Shown: piece after piece, positions 18,943 to 28,668 of the stretch
How the letters are laid out: every line of letters begins with the position of its first letter
How positions within the stretch are numbered: the first letter of the stretch is position 1
NCBI GenBank assembly: GCA_017553545.1
Contig: JAFZKT010000016.1
Coordinates: 1 to 64,000 of the forward strand
Direction of reading: 5' to 3'
From: Bacteroidales bacterium
Lineage (GTDB): Bacteria; Bacteroidota; Bacteroidia; Bacteroidales; UBA932
DNA length: 64,000 bases
Made by a program: the position numbers and the translations under genes
The notes under the pieces: model-generated
The model's database searches: none
Seen by the model: only the letters and a program-made list of their open reading frames with translations
What the model was told of the DNA's origin: nothing

Positions 18943-21170
18943 AGGTCGCTCCGGGTTACTTTTTCAATGCCGTCGATGGAAGAAAGTTTCTTCATCAGCT
19001 GGTCCAGGTTTTCCTTGGAGGAAATGGACAGGTCTATGTATCCGTCGAAGATGCCTCCATCGGCCTGCAGGCTGAGCCTGCGCATGTTCACGCCCATGAT
19101 GAGGGAGACGTATCGGGAGATTTCGTTCAAAAGCCCCACGCGGTCCACGCCCTTGAGGGTAATGCGGACCAGGAAAGTCTTTTCTTCCGTATCCGAGGGC
19201 CATTCGGGGACGATTACGCGGTCTCCGTGCGTGGCGGCGAAGCTTTCGGCCACCGGGCAGGTCTTCTTGTGTACGGTGATGGTGCCGTCGGGCATCTTGA
19301 AACCGATGACGGAGTCTCCGGGAATAGGTTTGCAGCAACTGGCGATGATATAGCCGCTTTCCGTCTTGACTTCTTCCTGCTCCGAAGGTTTCTTATCTGG
19401 ATTCTGATTGCCGCGGAAGGCACGGGAGAGCCAGTTTCCGCGGCTGGTGTATCGCTTCAGGATACTCTCCAGGTCCGTGTGCTTGACCGTCCCGACCCCG
19501 ATACCGTAAAAGAGTTCCTCCCGGGACGGGGCTTTACAGGCCGATTCAATCCGCTGAAGAATGGTTTCGTTCAATTTGACTTCTTCATTCGCGGCCATCT
19601 GTTCCAACAGGCCCCGGCCGTAGTCCACGGCAATCTTCCGGCGACTGTTGAAGTAGTCCCTTACCAGGGTGCGTGCGCGGTGTGTTGTAAGGAAATCCAG
19701 CCACTGAAGCTGCGGTTTTCCGTCCTGGGCCGTGATGATTTCCACTTTGTCGCCGGTTTTCAGCGGCTGGCTCAGTTGCACCAGTTTATGGTTTACCTTT
19801 GCGGCGATGGCCTTGTGGCCGATTTCCGTATGGATAAGGTAAGCGAAATCCAGCGCGGTGGCCCCCTTCTGGATGCTGCGTTGTTCTCCCTTGGGGGTGA
19901 ACACATAGATGACAGTGGATGTCAGGTCATTGTGGATGATGTCCAGTAGCTCCAGGGCGTTTACATTGGGGTTCGTCAGGATGCCCTGGATGTGATTGAT
20001 CCAGGCGTCCATCTCATAATCGCCCTCACCCATGATGCCGTGGCGTTTGTAGGCCCAGTGGGCTGCAATGCCTTTTTCGGCTATGTCATCCATACGCTTG
20101 CTGCGGATCTGGACTTCCACCCATATCCCCGATTCGCTGAGCAGCGTGCAGTGCAACGCTTCATATCCATTGGCTTTCGGACGCTTTATCCAGTCGCGCT
20201 TGCGTTCCGGGAGCTCCATGTAAAGGTCCGTCAGTATGGTGTATATGCGGTAGCACTGGTTTCGCTCCGTGTCTTTCGTGTCCGCCTTCGGCTCGAAGAT
20301 GATTCGGATGGCATACAGGTCGAATATTTCGTCGAAGGAAATGCCCTTGTCCTGCATCTTCTTCCAGACGGAATACGGCGTCTTGACGCGTTTTTTTATG
20401 GCATAAGTGAATCCGTCCTTGTCAAGGGCTTCTTCGATGGGTTTTACGAACGCGTCCATCTCCGCCCCCTTTTCCTCTACCAGGCGGTCAATGCGCCGCT
20501 GGATTTCATCGTAGGCTTCCGGTTCCTTGTATCGCAGCCAGATGTTCTCCAGCTCGCTCTTAATGGAGTACAGGCCCAGCCGGTGCGCAAGGGGGATAAA
20601 GATGAACATGGTTTCGCTCAGAATCTTGTCCCGCTTGTGCTCCGGCATGTGCTCGATGGTGCGGCAGTTGTGCAGGCGGTCGGCCAGTTTGATGAGCACC
20701 ACGCGCACATCGTCATTCATCGTGAGAAGGATGCGCTTGAAATTTTCGGCCTGGAGGCTCTGCTGTGAAATGTCCGTACCGCGGGTCTTCTGTTCCGTAT
20801 CCAGGACGTTTTTGATCTTGGTGAGACCGTCCACGAGTGTTGCGATTTTGGGGCCGAAGCGGTCCTGGATGTCCTCGATGGTATAATCCGTATCCTCCAC
20901 CACATCGTGCAGGAGAGCGGCCGATATACTCTTGTATCCCAGGCCGATGTTGTCCACCACAATCTGGGCTACCGCGATAGGATGCAGCATATAGGGTTCT
21001 CCGCTGCGGCGCCGCACATTCCGGTGGGCGTCGTTGGCGAAATCGAAGGCACGCTGGACCACTTCCATCTCCGCATCGTTGGCGCAGCGGTCTTGAGCAC
21101 TTTTCCGCAACACTTTCCAGTCGCGTTCAATGGCAGCGTAGTCTTCCTGTGTGAATTCCGAAAAACTCAT
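18939..21170 (-). CDS. relA: Bifunctional (p)ppGpp synthetase/hydrolase (RelA/SpoT family)
   Basis: Stringent-response enzyme that makes and degrades (p)ppGpp. The 743 residues contain an HD hydrolase domain with intact HDVVEDTDYT (about 88-97), the synthetase domain (YAIRIIF ... GYEALHCTLL ... EVQIRSKRMDDIAEKGIAAHWAYK), a TGS domain (YVFTPKGE, about 405-465), and a C-terminal ACT domain. Both catalytic halves look intact, so it is probably the bifunctional Rel of the organism. It is within a tight operon, overlapping brkB upstream and the Ig-like lipoprotein downstream by 4 nt. Confidence 0.96.
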   Translation of the reverse strand: MSFSEFTQEDYAAIERDWKVLRKSAQDRCANDAEMEVVQRAFDFANDAHRNVRRRSGEPYMLHPIAVAQIVVDNIGLGYKSISAALLHDVVEDTDYTIEDIQDRFGPKIATLVDGLTKIKNVLDTEQKTRGTDISQQSLQAENFKRILLTMNDDVRVVLIKLADRLHNCRTIEHMPEHKRDKILSETMFIFIPLAHRLGLYSIKSELENIWLRYKEPEAYDEIQRRIDRLVEEKGAEMDAFVKPIEEALDKDGFTYAIKKRVKTPYSVWKKMQDKGISFDEIFDLYAIRIIFEPKADTKDTERNQCYRIYTILTDLYMELPERKRDWIKRPKANGYEALHCTLLSESGIWVEVQIRSKRMDDIAEKGIAAHWAYKRHGIMGEGDYEMDAWINHIQGILTNPNVNALELLDIIHNDLTSTVIYVFTPKGEQRSIQKGATALDFAYLIHTEIGHKAIAAKVNHKLVQLSQPLKTGDKVEIITAQDGKPQLQWLDFLTTHRARTLVRDYFNSRRKIAVDYGRGLLEQMAANEEVKLNETILQRIESACKAPSREELFYGIGVGTVKHTDLESILKRYTSRGNWLSRAFRGNQNPDKKPSEQEEVKTESGYIIASCCKPIPGDSVIGFKMPDGTITVHKKTCPVAESFAATHGDRVIVPEWPSDTEEKTFLVRITLKGVDRVGLLNEISRYVSLIMGVNMRRLSLQADGGIFDGYIDLSISSKENLDQLMKKLSSIDGIEKVTRSDL

Positions 21171-22204
21171 AGGTTCAGATTCTTTTTGATGCGTTTTTTA
21201 CGAGTACGCACGGCTTCTTTATTCAGTTTGTCCAGTTCTTCTATCGTCTGCTGTTTAATATCCACATTCTGGAAAGCGAAAGAGAGTTCCGCCCCGTACA
21301 GAATGACGGTCCAACCCAGATTCAACCAGATCATGAACAGCGGAATGGCCGCCACGACACCGTACACGGCGCTTTGTTTGGCCACCATTACCTGCGTTTC
21401 CAGATAGAGGTACTGGATGGCCGTGAATACGACACCGGCTATGATAGCCGCTTTCAGGGCGTGCCGATTGTGTACCTTGCAGGCCGGGATATGCTTGAAC
21501 ATGGCAAAGAGGACAAGGATGATGGCGCCCATGAAGATGCCCCAGTACATCAGGCTCCGCAAATGCTGCAGGAAGGCCAGGTCACCGGGGAAAACCAGGT
21601 CCAGCACGTGGGAATAGACCACCGAACCGGAGAAGAAGATGAGCACTACGAAGGGCGCCATGATGGTGATGCCGATGATAATGCCAATCGTCTTGAAGAG
21701 CTTTGTCTCCCGCTTCACTTCCCAGACATTGTTGAATACACGCCTGACGTTGATCATCAGGGAGATGACAATCCATACGAAGGTTGCCATGGAGATAAAT
21801 CCAAAAAGACCGGATTTGGCCGTATTCACGATATTGTCGGCGGCATCCATCAACTTGCCGGTTATTTCCAGTTCACCGCCCAGTTTGGAATAGATGATAT
21901 CGGTGAACAGATCCCTCAGGCCCAGTCCGTCCGTCAGATAGAAGCCGATGGCGATGGCGGGCACGACGGCAAGCATGCTGCGGAAAGCGAGCGCGGTAAT
22001 CTGATAGCCGATTTTCTGGTCCGAAAAAGTGTTCATCATCAGGATCACCGTCTTGGCATCACGCACCAGACGTCCCTTCCAGCGGGAAAAATCCTTTTCG
22101 TCCAGCAGCCAGATATCGTGCGTAAAAAAGCGCACAATCCTGGAAATCCAGATGGAAATCCACCGGAAGAACACTTGCTTCTTATGCCACAGCTTGCCGA
22201 ACAT
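21167..22204 (-). CDS. YihY/BrkB family inner membrane protein
   Basis: A 345-residue integral membrane protein with about six hydrophobic segments and family motifs (ITALAFRSMLAVVPAIAIGFYL, VYGVVAAIPLFMIWLNLGWTVILYGAEL). Members were once called RNase BN; their true function is unsettled (a transport role is suspected). It lies one base after the ligA stop and overlaps relA/spoT by 4 nt, so it is co-expressed with them. Confidence 0.9.
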   Translation of the reverse strand: MFGKLWHKKQVFFRWISIWISRIVRFFTHDIWLLDEKDFSRWKGRLVRDAKTVILMMNTFSDQKIGYQITALAFRSMLAVVPAIAIGFYLTDGLGLRDLFTDIIYSKLGGELEITGKLMDAADNIVNTAKSGLFGFISMATFVWIVISLMINVRRVFNNVWEVKRETKLFKTIGIIIGITIMAPFVVLIFFSGSVVYSHVLDLVFPGDLAFLQHLRSLMYWGIFMGAIILVLFAMFKHIPACKVHNRHALKAAIIAGVVFTAIQYLYLETQVMVAKQSAVYGVVAAIPLFMIWLNLGWTVILYGAELSFAFQNVDIKQQTIEELDKLNKEAVRTRKKRIKKNLNL

Positions 22205-22205
22205 A

Positions 22206-24323
<2,118 letters not shown>

Positions 24324-24341
24324 CTATGCGTACACAAACCA

Positions 24342-24349
24342 CAAAGATA
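24342..24349 (-). promoter_or_regulatory. ligA promoter -7 box
   Basis: Minus-strand TATCTTTG, about 36 nt upstream of the ligA start. The U-tract of the upstream small-RNA terminator occupies the -33 position. Confidence 0.5.
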
Positions 24350-24362
24350 GAGAAAAATGGGC

Positions 24363-24478
24363 ATAAAAAAAAGAGTGTCGGCCTTCACAGGCGGACGCTC
24401 TTCCTAACCACATAATTAATAACACTAAAACTAATAACCAATAGATTGATTTCGTTGAGAGAACCTCACTTCCTCAAT
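24363..24478 (-). ncRNA. Candidate small non-coding RNA upstream of ligA
   Basis: A promoter with full consensus (24486-24516) is followed about 115 nt later by a strong intrinsic terminator (24365-24402), and no convincing reading frame lies between. The 5' part can form TTGAG ... CTCAA; the centre is AU-rich and probably unpaired. I cannot assign a family. A short leader peptide (MWLGRASACEG, from about 24415) is a weaker alternative. Confidence 0.55.
24365..24402 (-). terminator. Intrinsic terminator of the small RNA
   Basis: On the minus strand the arms AAGAGCGTC and GACACTCTT pair with one G-U, enclosing a CCTGTGAAGG mini-hairpin, and run into eight T residues. Confidence 0.75.
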
Positions 24479-24485
24479 CCGGATA

Positions 24486-24516
24486 CAAAGGTACGACAAA
24501 AATTTTGATTTGCAAA
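24486..24516 (-). promoter_or_regulatory. Consensus promoter for the small RNA
   Basis: Minus strand: TTTG (24513-24516), 19-nt spacer, TACCTTTG (24486-24493). An exact match to the Bacteroidetes promoter consensus, placing the start near 24478. Confidence 0.75.
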
Positions 24517-24627
24517 TTTTTTATAAACTTTTTTGCATAATTTTTTCGAAAAATTGCAAAATAATAGTTAAGTGATTGATTTACAATGCTAGAAAATATT
24601 AGTAAAAATTTTGCCGAATGGCATATT

Positions 24628-25587
24628 TTACTGAATATTCAGCTTTTCCCGCAGGTGAAGCAGCATGTCGCGGGTCATTTCGTCCAAAGTGTAAGTGGGT
24701 TTCCAGCCCCATTCTTCGCGGGCGCAGGAGTCGTCCATCCGGTCCGGCCAGGAGGTGGCGATGGCCTGCCGGACGGGGTCCACTTCATAGCGGACTTTCA
24801 GCCCGGGAACATATTCGCGGATCTTGGCGAACAGCTGCTCCGGCTCAAAGCTCATGGCCGCGATGTTGAAGGAATTGCGGTGCTTCAGTTTTCCGGGGTC
24901 CGCCTCCATTAACTGGATGGCGGCATGCAGGGCATCCGGCATATACATCATATCCATATAGGTGCCGGGCGCGATGGGGCACACGAATTCCTCTCCCTTA
25001 ACGGCCGAATAATACACTTCCACTGCATAGTCCGTGGTACCGCCGCCGGGCAGGGTGGTGTACGAGATAAGCCCGGGGAAGCGCACGGAACGCGTATCTA
25101 CGCCATATTTATGGAAATAATAGTCGCTCAGGAGCTCCGTGGCCACCTTCGTGACACCATACATGGAGCGGGGCCTCTGGATGGTGTCCTGGGGAGTCCC
25201 GTCGTGCGGGGTTTCCGGACCAAAGGAGCCGATGGAAGAGGGCGTGAACACGGCGCATCCCTTCTCCCTGGCAATTTCCAGGATGTTCAGCAGGCCGTTC
25301 ATCTGGATGTCCCAGGCCAGCAGGGGCTTCCTTTCGGCCACGGCGGAAAGAAGGGCCGCCAGGTTGTAGATGGTATCAATTTGGTACTGCTCCACGATGG
25401 CGGCGAGGCCTGCCGCATCGCGTACATCGGCCACGGCCGAAGGACCGCTCTCCAGCAGCTCACCCTTGGGCTCCGCGCCGGGGATATAGCCCGCGACGAC
25501 GGTGCTTCCGGGGATTTCCCGCCGGATTTTCATGGTGAGCTCCGAGCCAATCTGCCCGGTGGAGCCGATGATGAGTACGTTTTTCAT
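24628..25587 (-). CDS. L-threonine 3-dehydrogenase, SDR type (NAD-dependent epimerase/dehydratase family)
   Basis: A 319-residue Rossmann-fold protein: nucleotide-binding GSTGQIG near the N-terminus, extended-SDR catalytic YGVTK (Tyr about 148, Lys about 152), and FGPETPHDGTPQDTIQRPRSMYG, typical of SDR-type threonine dehydrogenases. These oxidise threonine to 2-amino-3-ketobutyrate. The call is supported by the divergent neighbour kbl, which uses that product. The start at 25587 (MKNVLIIGSTG) was preferred over an in-frame ATG at 25632, which would overlap the kbl promoter. Confidence 0.88.
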   Translation of the reverse strand: MKNVLIIGSTGQIGSELTMKIRREIPGSTVVAGYIPGAEPKGELLESGPSAVADVRDAAGLAAIVEQYQIDTIYNLAALLSAVAERKPLLAWDIQMNGLLNILEIAREKGCAVFTPSSIGSFGPETPHDGTPQDTIQRPRSMYGVTKVATELLSDYYFHKYGVDTRSVRFPGLISYTTLPGGGTTDYAVEVYYSAVKGEEFVCPIAPGTYMDMMYMPDALHAAIQLMEADPGKLKHRNSFNIAAMSFEPEQLFAKIREYVPGLKVRYEVDPVRQAIATSWPDRMDDSCAREEWGWKPTYTLDEMTRDMLLHLREKLNIQ

Positions 25588-25596
25588 TTCCAAGGA

Positions 25597-25604
25597 CAAA
25601 TTTA
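25597..25604 (-). promoter_or_regulatory. -7 box of the threonine dehydrogenase gene
   Basis: Minus-strand TAAATTTG only about 10 nt upstream of the start codon, so the message would have a very short leader. It is paired with the divergent kbl promoter. Confidence 0.5.
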
Positions 25605-25617
25605 CGCAAAAAAAGTG

Positions 25618-25625
25618 TAACTTTG
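25618..25625 (+). promoter_or_regulatory. -7 box of kbl
   Basis: TAACTTTG, a full -7 match 22 nt before the kbl ATG, back to back with the dehydrogenase promoter. Confidence 0.55.
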
Positions 25626-25646
25626 AATGCACTAAACGCTAAAACT

Positions 25647-26837
25647 ATGTACGGTAAATTCAAAGAGCATCTCTCTCAGGAACTTGCTTCCATCCGGGAA
25701 GCGGGTCTGTATAAGAATGAACGCAATATTGCATCGGCCCAAAGCGCGGAAATCACGCTGGAGGGCGGGGCGAAGGCACTGAATTTCTGCGCCAACAATT
25801 ACCTGGGCCTGGCGGACGACCCTCGCCTGATCGAGGCGGCGAAAAAGGCCATGGATTCCCGCGGATACGGCATGTCCTCCGTGCGTTTCATCTGCGGCAC
25901 GCAGGACCTGCACAAGGCCCTGGAGAAGGCTGTGGCGGAATATTTCCATACGGAAGATGCCATTTTGTATGCGGCCTGCTTTGACGCAAACGGCGGCGTT
26001 TTCGAGCCATTGCTGACGGCCGATGACGCCATCATTTCCGATGCGCTGAACCATGCTTCCATCATCGACGGCGTGCGCCTGTGCAAGGCCGTCCGCTACC
26101 GTTATGCCAATGCGGACATGGCTGATTTGGAAGAACAGCTGAAGGCCGCCCAGGCCCAGCGTTTCCGCATCATCGTCACGGACGGCGTGTTCTCCATGGA
26201 CGGCAATGTGGCCCCCATGGACAAAATCTGTGACCTGGCGGAGAAGTATGACGCGCTTGTGATGGTGGACGAAAGCCACAGCGCCGGCGTGGTGGGTGCC
26301 ACGGGTCACGGCGTGGCGGAGTTATATAACTGCTATGGCCGCATCGACATTCATACCGGTACACTTGGAAAGGCCTTCGGCGGCGCCGTGGGCGGTTTCA
26401 CCACCGGCCGCAAGGAAATCATCGACATGCTGCGCCAGCGTTCGCGCCCGTACCTCTTCTCCAACTCCATTCCGCCCATGATTGCCGCAGCCGGCCTGGA
26501 GACCTTCAAGATCCTGAAGGAAAGCAACGCACTGCACGATAAATTGGTGGCCAACGTGGAGTATTTCCGCGGCAAGATGCTGGAAGCCGGTTTCGACATG
26601 AAACCCACCCAGAGCGCCATCTGCGCCGTGATGCTGTACGACGCTCCGCTTTCTCAGAAATTCGCCGCTGCTATGGCCCAGGAGGGCATTTTCGTCACAG
26701 GCTTCTATTACCCCGTGGTCCCCAAGGGCGCAGCCCGCATCCGCGTGCAGCTGTCGGCCGCCCACACGCGTGAGCAGCTGGACAAAGCCATCGCCGCCTT
26801 CGTCAAAGTAGGGAAGGAGCTCGGCGTACTGAAATAA
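25647..26837 (+). CDS. kbl: 2-amino-3-ketobutyrate CoA ligase (glycine C-acetyltransferase)
   Basis: PLP enzyme that splits 2-amino-3-ketobutyrate with CoA to glycine and acetyl-CoA. The 396 residues show the alpha-oxoamine synthase fold: NFCANNYLGLA, SVRFICGTQDLHKALE, DESHSAGVVGATGHG, and the PLP-lysine region HTGTLGKAFGGAVGG. The start was set at the ATG in MYGKFKEHL (E. coli Kbl starts similarly) rather than the TTG at 25623, which lies in the promoter. It is divergent from the SDR threonine dehydrogenase; together they form a complete threonine-to-glycine route. Confidence 0.95.
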   Translation: MYGKFKEHLSQELASIREAGLYKNERNIASAQSAEITLEGGAKALNFCANNYLGLADDPRLIEAAKKAMDSRGYGMSSVRFICGTQDLHKALEKAVAEYFHTEDAILYAACFDANGGVFEPLLTADDAIISDALNHASIIDGVRLCKAVRYRYANADMADLEEQLKAAQAQRFRIIVTDGVFSMDGNVAPMDKICDLAEKYDALVMVDESHSAGVVGATGHGVAELYNCYGRIDIHTGTLGKAFGGAVGGFTTGRKEIIDMLRQRSRPYLFSNSIPPMIAAAGLETFKILKESNALHDKLVANVEYFRGKMLEAGFDMKPTQSAICAVMLYDAPLSQKFAAAMAQEGIFVTGFYYPVVPKGAARIRVQLSAAHTREQLDKAIAAFVKVGKELGVLK

Positions 26838-26838
26838 T

Positions 26839-26869
26839 TTTGCAGATTCGGGAATAACCACTATCTTTG
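26839..26869 (+). promoter_or_regulatory. tRNA-Cys promoter
   Basis: TTTG (26839-26842), 19-nt spacer, TATCTTTG (26862-26869). A full consensus, 12 nt upstream of the mature tRNA 5' end. Confidence 0.75.
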
Positions 26870-26880
26870 CATTCCGTTTT

Positions 26881-26954
26881 GGTACTATGGCCGAGTGGTT
26901 AGGCACAGGTCTGCAAAACCTGCTACAGCGGTTCGATTCCGCTTGGTACCTCCA
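26881..26954 (+). tRNA. tRNA-Cys (anticodon GCA)
   Basis: Cloverleaf with acceptor GGTACTA/TGGTACC, D arm, anticodon stem CAGGT/ACCTG with loop CTGCAAA (anticodon GCA), T arm with GTTCGATTC, discriminator T and an encoded CCA. Confidence 0.95.
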
Positions 26955-26955
26955 A

Positions 26956-26986
26956 AAATCGCCCCCGGATTGACCAGGGGCGATTT
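26956..26986. terminator. Bidirectional terminator between tRNA-Cys and the convergent gene
   Basis: Perfect 10-bp stem AAATCGCCCC/GGGGCGATTT with an 11-nt loop. T residues follow on the minus strand and a shorter T run on the plus strand, so it may serve both converging units. Confidence 0.75.
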
Positions 26987-27000
26987 GTCATTCTGAGCGC

Positions 27001-27555
27001 TTATTTATCCGGCTGTAATTTCTGATTCAGTTTCAGGCCGTTTCTTAGGGATTTGAGGTTCCCCTTCGTGAGGTCCGACTCATACACGTGATCATAGCAC
27101 TTGAACGCTATGCGGAAGCGCTTGCCGGAGAGGAAGGGCTTAACAATTGCGCAGGAGACGGTGCTGTAATCCAGCAGGCCCACGCCGTTGGTGTTCCGGC
27201 AGGGGAGTTCCTTCACGGTGCCCACTTCCTCCTCCAGCAGTTCAATCAGGCCGTTCAGCGTTTCCAGGGCTTCGTCTGCATTGGACCCGAGGCAAATGCA
27301 GGTTTCGGGGGTCTTCTTGAAGGAGCCGTCTAAGATGCTGCCCACTTCAATGTCCACGCGGCTGGTGGTGTGGCCCACGCTCATATAGTAGCCGAAGGTA
27401 CCGTCGGCGTCTTTATACTTAAATACGGAGAAAACGTCGTCGTTGTCGTCCAGCTGCACCGCTTCGTACCGCTGTCCAGCGGGAATATCCTTTTGCGCGG
27501 ACGCTGCAAATGCGGTTCCGCAGGCAATAGTAAGGGCAATCAGAATCTTTTTCAT
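27001..27555 (-). CDS. Secreted hypothetical protein
   Basis: A 184-residue protein with a clear signal peptide (MKKILIALTIACGTAFAASAQ). The mature part is alpha/beta mixed, with three Cys and an acidic stretch (LDDNDDVF). I recognise no family. A -7 box (minus-strand TATATTTG, 27591-27598) stands 36 nt upstream. It converges on tRNA-Cys across a shared terminator and is divergent from the truncated paralog at 27661. Confidence 0.7.
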   Translation of the reverse strand: MKKILIALTIACGTAFAASAQKDIPAGQRYEAVQLDDNDDVFSVFKYKDADGTFGYYMSVGHTTSRVDIEVGSILDGSFKKTPETCICLGSNADEALETLNGLIELLEEEVGTVKELPCRNTNGVGLLDYSTVSCAIVKPFLSGKRFRIAFKCYDHVYESDLTKGNLKSLRNGLKLNQKLQPDK

Positions 27556-27590
27556 ATTGTAACTGTTTTAGTTCCGTGGTTACTACTTTA

Positions 27591-27598
27591 CAAATATA
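27591..27598 (-). promoter_or_regulatory. -7 box for the secreted hypothetical gene
   Basis: Minus-strand TATATTTG, a full TAnnTTTG match 36 nt before the start codon; no -33 element was found at the usual spacing. Confidence 0.45.
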
Positions 27599-27660
27599 GC
27601 ACCAATTTTTCATTTCCTGCTTCGGCACACTCTTTGCCAAATCCACGGGCAAAAACTTCT

Positions 27661-28047
27661 ATGCGAAAACTCCTGCTTCTTGCCCCCCTGCTTTTCCCTG
27701 CACTCATTAATGCTCAGGAACTCTTTCCCGTTAAAGGTCGAATCATAAACGAACAGGGCGCCCCCGTAGGGTATGTGCACGTGGGCATACCGGGAAAGCA
27801 AATTGGCACTGTCTCCACCATCGACGGCCGATTCGAAATAGCCGTCCCGGCCGACACCCTGGAATTCCACCACGTCTCCTATCAGACCGCCTTGTACCCC
27901 GTTTCCGGGCCGGGGGAGGATGTGCTTATCGTGATGAAGGATGCAGAGCTGCCCCCGGCGGTAATCTTCAGCGTGCGTACGCCGTTTGCATACTCGACGG
28001 AACTGTGGGTTTGCAGGTTGTTAACATCGGCCTTCAGGGATACGTGA
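27661..28047 (+). pseudogene. 3'-truncated paralog of the carboxypeptidase-regulatory-domain protein at 31759
   Basis: The first 101 codons (signal peptide MRKLLLLAPLLFPALINAQ, then KGRIINEQGAPVGYVHVG ... VSTIDGRFEIAVPADTLEFHHVSYQTA) match the start of the gene at 31759 closely, and the upstream 40 nt also match. Similarity stops sharply at 27962, where the intact paralog continues with FIGGKTKEKY. From there the frame runs only through the antisense of a lipoprotein fragment before stopping. It keeps a complete CarboxypepD_reg-like domain, so a short secreted product is possible, but it looks like a recombination remnant. Confidence 0.7.
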
Positions 28048-28154
28048 ATCTTCTGAGGCTTTGCAGAAGGGGTGTCGGGATCGGTCTTCGTACAGGCGGA
28101 GAAACCGCTTGCCAGAACTGCCGCTATCGCCAGCAGACTGGCCCAGTATTTCAT
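27963..28154 (-). pseudogene. 5' fragment of a lipoprotein gene
   Basis: The start MKYWASLLAIAAVLASGFSAC is a classic lipoprotein signal with lipobox, followed by about 45 residues (TKTDPDTPSAKPQKIHVSLK). The reading frame then enters the antisense of the truncated paralog at 27962, the same point at which that gene loses similarity to its intact copy. A promoter (28311-28342) precedes it. It is read as a gene cut by the same rearrangement; the original protein cannot be named. Confidence 0.6.
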
Positions 28155-28310
28155 CTTACTCATACGATCCAATCCTCCTCAGGGTAACTGACATTAAAGG
28201 ATGCAGAACTGCAGATGATGACCTGCTCCTTCAGCTCCAGCACAGTTGCGCCGGCGCTTCATAAGACATTTTTTTGCACATGGCAGGCAGATACTACTAA
28301 TTGACCGTCG

Positions 28311-28342
28311 CAAATTTATAAAAAATTTTATTAATCCACAAA
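28311..28342 (-). promoter_or_regulatory. Promoter upstream of the lipoprotein fragment
   Basis: Minus strand: TTTG (28339-28342), 20-nt spacer, TAAATTTG (28311-28318). The leader would be about 150 nt, long for this genome. Confidence 0.55.
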
Positions 28343-28364
28343 ACACTTTTCTGTTCGGCACCTG

Positions 28365-28454
28365 GTCAGGACCAATTTCCTTGAAGCCCGGTCCTGGCTG
28401 GGAGCTAAAGCACATGGCGAAGACCATATAGTGCCGTTTTGGGTCCTGGTCGGG
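28365..28454 (+). repeat. Structured repeat, copy 1 (left flank of AT-rich island)
   Basis: The first 61 nt match 30243-30303 at 50 positions in the same orientation. It can form CAGGACC/GGTCCTG. The second hairpin seen in copy 2 is degenerate here. Confidence 0.65.
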
Positions 28455-28668
28455 AAATCAAAGATACCCTAAAAGTCATCAAGCACAAGGCGAATGGATT
28501 AGAGAGCCATAATAAATTCGCAGCAAGTTTCGCCACATGAGTCCGCGAGGTTCTTTCGAACTCATAGCGTAAACATTTGGCGCACAGAGGTCTTGCTTTA
28601 TCTTTTAGCCCCTTTATTATGCTGCAGATAAAACTTTCTTTTTAGATAAGAAGGCAATGGTGAATCTA

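Larger units (their letters stand above)
28173..28668. other. Non-coding stretch upstream of the lipoprotein fragment
   Basis: About 500 nt with a minus-strand promoter (28311-28342), the first copy of a structured repeat (28365-28454), and the transition into an AT-rich island. A small patch at 28196-28213 resembles the KDAEL codons of the paralog genes. No gene is seen. Confidence 0.5.

Noticed and set aside
17542..19353. 603-codon plus-strand frame over the Ig-like lipoprotein and relA/spoT genes
   Set aside because: Antisense to two well-supported genes; no domain, no start context. The same applies to long antisense frames at 3455-5026, 34751-35953, 39621-40901, 47086-48234 and 56000-57202.
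28196..28213. Third copy of the carboxypeptidase-regulatory-domain gene
   Set aside because: Only about 18 nt resemble the KDAEL codons and nothing around them matches; too short to call.
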